The position numbers were made by a program, and so were the translations under genes. The notes under the pieces are model-generated. The model saw nothing but the letters and a program-made list of their open reading frames with translations, was not told the DNA's origin and made no database searches. DNA of 7,631 nt from Betaproteobacteria bacterium (GTDB taxonomy: Bacteria > Pseudomonadota > Gammaproteobacteria > Burkholderiales > SG8-39). Within the stretch, counting starts at the first letter, position 1. Every line of letters starts with the position of its first letter. Shown here in pieces: positions 6,412 to 7,631 of the stretch. The stretch is taken from contig QYQC01000178.1 in the NCBI GenBank assembly GCA_007280315.1, forward strand, positions 1-7,631, in the 5' to 3' direction.

Positions 6412-7103
6412 CTGAATCCCTCGAAGCGGTCCCGGTCATCGCCATCGACGGCCCGTCGGCGTCGGGCAAGGGAACCATAGCCGAACGCGTGGCTGCAGCC
6501 CTGGGTTTTCATTATCTCGACAGCGGTGCCCTATATCGCCTCGTCGCCTTGGCGGCATTGCGGAGGGGCATAGATTTGGATCAGGAAGTTGCCTTGGCGG
6601 AACTGGCAAAACAGCTCGATGTCCTCTTTGGTGGCGGACAAATAATGCTTTCTGGACATGATGTTACTGACGACATTAGAAGTGAAATATGCAGTGTGGG
6701 CGCCTCCAGAGTTGCGGTCTGGCCCGATGTTCGGCTTGCATTGCTAACGCGCCAGCGCGCATTCTGCGAGCCCCCGGGGCTGGTAGCCGAAGGGCGCGAC
6801 ATGGGCACGGTCGTGTTTCCGCATGCCGTTCTCAAGGTGTTCCTCACTGCGAGCGCCGAGGCACGTGCGGAGCGCAGGTATAAGCAGTTGAAAGAAAAAG
6901 GAATCGATGCTAATATTCGAACCCTTTTGCAGGAATTGCATGAACGCGACGAGCGCGACAGCGCCCGAAGCGCCGCGCCTCTGCGAAAGGCCGCCGATGC
7001 CCGGGAAATTGACAGCACCGTGCTCGGCATCGACGAAGTTGTGCGCCAGGTGCTTGAATGGCATCGGCAAATCGTAGTAAGGGTGGCGGGCTCAGATCGC
7101 TGA
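6408..7103 (+). CDS. cmk: Cytidylate kinase (CMP/dCMP kinase)
   Basis: Phosphorylates CMP and dCMP with ATP in pyrimidine nucleotide salvage. The 231-residue protein is of standard length. It has the P-loop GPSASGKGT at 15-23, LDSGALYR at 37-44, the IRSEICSVGASRVA segment of the NMP-binding insert, VAEGRDMGTVVFP at 126-138 and the LID-type DERDSARSAAPL at 181-192. The ATG overlaps the aroA stop (ATGA) with no good Shine-Dalgarno, so translation is probably coupled to aroA. Longer in-frame reading upstream exists (from 6294) but overlaps conserved aroA sequence and is not needed. Base composition is odd for this window: by hand count bases 6601-6720 are about 48% GC and 6881-6940 about 37%, against a visibly higher GC level in neighbouring genes, yet the protein motifs are canonical. 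The second patch holds a promoter candidate for rpsA. Confidence 0.97.
   Translation: MTESLEAVPVIAIDGPSASGKGTIAERVAAALGFHYLDSGALYRLVALAALRRGIDLDQEVALAELAKQLDVLFGGGQIMLSGHDVTDDIRSEICSVGASRVAVWPDVRLALLTRQRAFCEPPGLVAEGRDMGTVVFPHAVLKVFLTASAEARAERRYKQLKEKGIDANIRTLLQELHERDERDSARSAAPLRKAADAREIDSTVLGIDEVVRQVLEWHRQIVVRVAGSDR
6888..6916 (+). promoter_or_regulatory. Candidate sigma-70 promoter inside cmk, driving rpsA
   Basis: TTGAAA (6888-6893) and TAATAT (6911-6916) are separated by exactly 17 bases, with TG at 6908-6909 giving an extended -10 (TGC-TAATAT). The -35 matches 5 of 6 consensus bases and the -10 matches 4 of 6, including the key A2 and T6. It sits in the most AT-rich stretch of the window (about 37% GC), with initiation expected near 6923, about 245 bases before rpsA. 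In E. coli rpsA is also served by promoters inside the upstream cmk gene, which makes this reading plausible. No transcript evidence is available here. Confidence 0.5.
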
Positions 7104-7123
7104 ATCGAGCCCGCTTTATGTTT
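7086..7123 (+). terminator. Terminator-like hairpin around the cmk stop codon
   Basis: GCGGGCTC (7086-7093) and GAGCCCGC (7107-7114) form a perfect 8-base inverted repeat. The 13-base loop can add a GAT/ATC inner stem (7095-7097 with 7104-7106), and the cmk TGA lies in the loop. It is followed by TTTATGTTT (7115-7123), a broken T-tract with 6 Ts of 9. The stem is strong and the tract weak, so partial termination, or a 3'-end or processing structure between cmk and rpsA, is more likely than full termination. Confidence 0.5.
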
Positions 7124-7168
7124 AATCAACCCCGTCCGCAAGGGCGGTGAATCAGGTAAATAAATCCA
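7104..7168 (+). promoter_or_regulatory. rpsA leader with GNRA-type hairpin
   Basis: The 65-base gap before rpsA contains CCGTCC (7132-7137), the loop GCAA (7138-7141) and GGGCGG (7142-7147). This is a 6-pair stem (one G-U) closed by a GNRA tetraloop. After it the RNA would be A/U-rich and unstructured up to the start codon. In E. coli, rpsA translation relies on a folded leader with a poor Shine-Dalgarno and is repressed by free S1; a similar role here is inferred from layout, not from sequence match. Confidence 0.4.
7154..7157 (+). promoter_or_regulatory. Weak ribosome binding site of rpsA
   Basis: AGGT lies 11 bases before the ATG at 7169, longer than the usual 5 to 9, and has only four matching bases, one of the weaker sites for a gene expected to be very highly translated. 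This fits S1-type leaders that do not depend on a strong Shine-Dalgarno. Confidence 0.4.
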
Positions 7169-7631
7169 ATGTCCAATCTTTCCCCCGCGGTCACCTCCAA
7201 CGAAAATAATTTCGCAGCCCTTTTTGAAGAAAGCCTGACACGTCAGGAAATGCGCATCGGCGAGGTGATCACCGCCGAAGTAGTCCGTGTAGACATGAAT
7301 TTCGTGGTGGTGAATGCCGGACTCAAGTCCGAGAGCTTCATCCCGGTCGAGGAATTCCGCAGCGACGCCGGCGAAGTCGAGGCCAAGGTCGGCGATTTCG
7401 TCAGTGTCGCGATCGAAGCACTGGAAGACGGCTTCGGCGAAACCCGACTGTCGCGCGACAAGGCGAAGCGCCTGTCGGCCTGGATGGATCTGGAAAAAGC
7501 CCTGGAAACGGGCGAACTGGTCACCGGCGTGATCAGCGGCAAGGTCAAGGGCGGCCTTACTGTCATGGCCAATGGCATCCGCGCCTTCCTGCCGGGGTCG
7601 CTCGTCGACATCCGGCCGGTCAAGGACACGA
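7169..7631 (+). CDS. rpsA: 30S ribosomal protein S1, 5' part (3' end outside window)
   Basis: RNA-binding ribosomal protein that docks mRNA on the 30S subunit. The visible 154 residues are the N-terminal quarter of a protein of roughly 560. FAALFEESL at 15-23 is the ribosome-anchoring segment. The first S1 (OB-fold) domain spans about 29-95, with VVVNAGLKSESFIP at 46-59 and DGFGETRLSR at 87-96. The second domain begins near 116 with TGVISGKVKGG and GIRAFLPGSLVD. Compared with E. coli the N-terminus has about ten extra residues before the anchoring segment, and it continues with LTRQEMRIGEVI, a form I associate with Betaproteobacteria. ATG at 7169 is the only reasonable start. The frame stays open to the right edge, so the truncation is only the window limit. 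Codon use is strongly biased to G/C endings, as expected. Confidence 0.97.
   Translation, partial: MSNLSPAVTSNENNFAALFEESLTRQEMRIGEVITAEVVRVDMNFVVVNAGLKSESFIPVEEFRSDAGEVEAKVGDFVSVAIEALEDGFGETRLSRDKAKRLSAWMDLEKALETGELVTGVISGKVKGGLTVMANGIRAFLPGSLVDIRPVKDT

Noticed and set aside
6560..6940. Horizontal transfer or insertion within cmk suggested by low GC
   Set aside because: All cytidylate kinase motifs are in place and length is normal, so no foreign segment is inserted.
7009..7037. Perfect TTGACA at 7009-7014 as a -35 box for rpsA
   Set aside because: No -10-like hexamer occurs 16 to 19 bases downstream (GACGAA and neighbours).
7121..7126. TTTAAT before rpsA as a -10 box
   Set aside because: It lacks the key A at position 2, has no -35-like hexamer at suitable spacing, and lies in the T-rich tail of the hairpin.
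1..7631. Previously undescribed system, defence locus, CRISPR, insertion sequence or tRNA
   Set aside because: Every stretch is accounted for by conserved housekeeping genes with short junctions; no direct repeats, terminal inverted repeats, transposase or tRNA-like fold was seen.

Overview
This window is a dense, single-strand gene cluster that I read as a betaproteobacterial chromosome fragment. The reasons are the high GC content with strong G/C third-position bias, the gene order, and family signatures such as the ribosomal protein S1 N-terminus, which carries a roughly ten-residue extension compared with E. coli followed by MRIGEVI. The genus cannot be fixed from sequence alone; Rhodocyclales- or Nitrosomonadales-like lineages fit best by memory of gene order. 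I see no mobile elements, CRISPR arrays, tRNA or rRNA genes, and no stretch above 300 bases lacks a gene.

Layout, all on the plus strand: 3' part of serC (1-743), a short-form D-3-phosphoglycerate dehydrogenase with a C-terminal ACT domain (740-1936), pheA encoding chorismate mutase/prephenate dehydratase (1944-3011), a hisC-type aminotransferase (3044-4180), tyrA (4185-5060), aroA (5086-6411), cmk (6408-7103) and the 5' part of rpsA (7169-7631). The first seven genes are packed with 4-base ATGA overlaps or gaps of 4 to 32 bases, which is operon architecture with translational coupling.

The genes fall into three functions. serA and serC are the first two steps of serine synthesis, and SerC also serves PLP synthesis in well-studied bacteria. 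aroA makes the chorismate precursor EPSP, pheA and tyrA split chorismate/prephenate towards Phe and Tyr, and the HisC-type enzyme is the likely transaminase for those branches. cmk and rpsA serve nucleotide and protein synthesis. This is the well-known mixed-function supraoperon of serC, aromatic genes, cmk and rpsA found in many Proteobacteria. It is a conserved housekeeping region and I found no novel system in it.

The points most worth a second look are regulatory. There is a well-formed promoter candidate inside cmk, in a locally AT-rich patch. A terminator-like hairpin wraps the cmk stop codon. A structured, weak-Shine-Dalgarno leader precedes rpsA. On the protein side, the SerA-type enzyme lacks the usual catalytic Glu of D-2-hydroxyacid dehydrogenases, and TyrA has a cofactor loop that suggests NADP preference.
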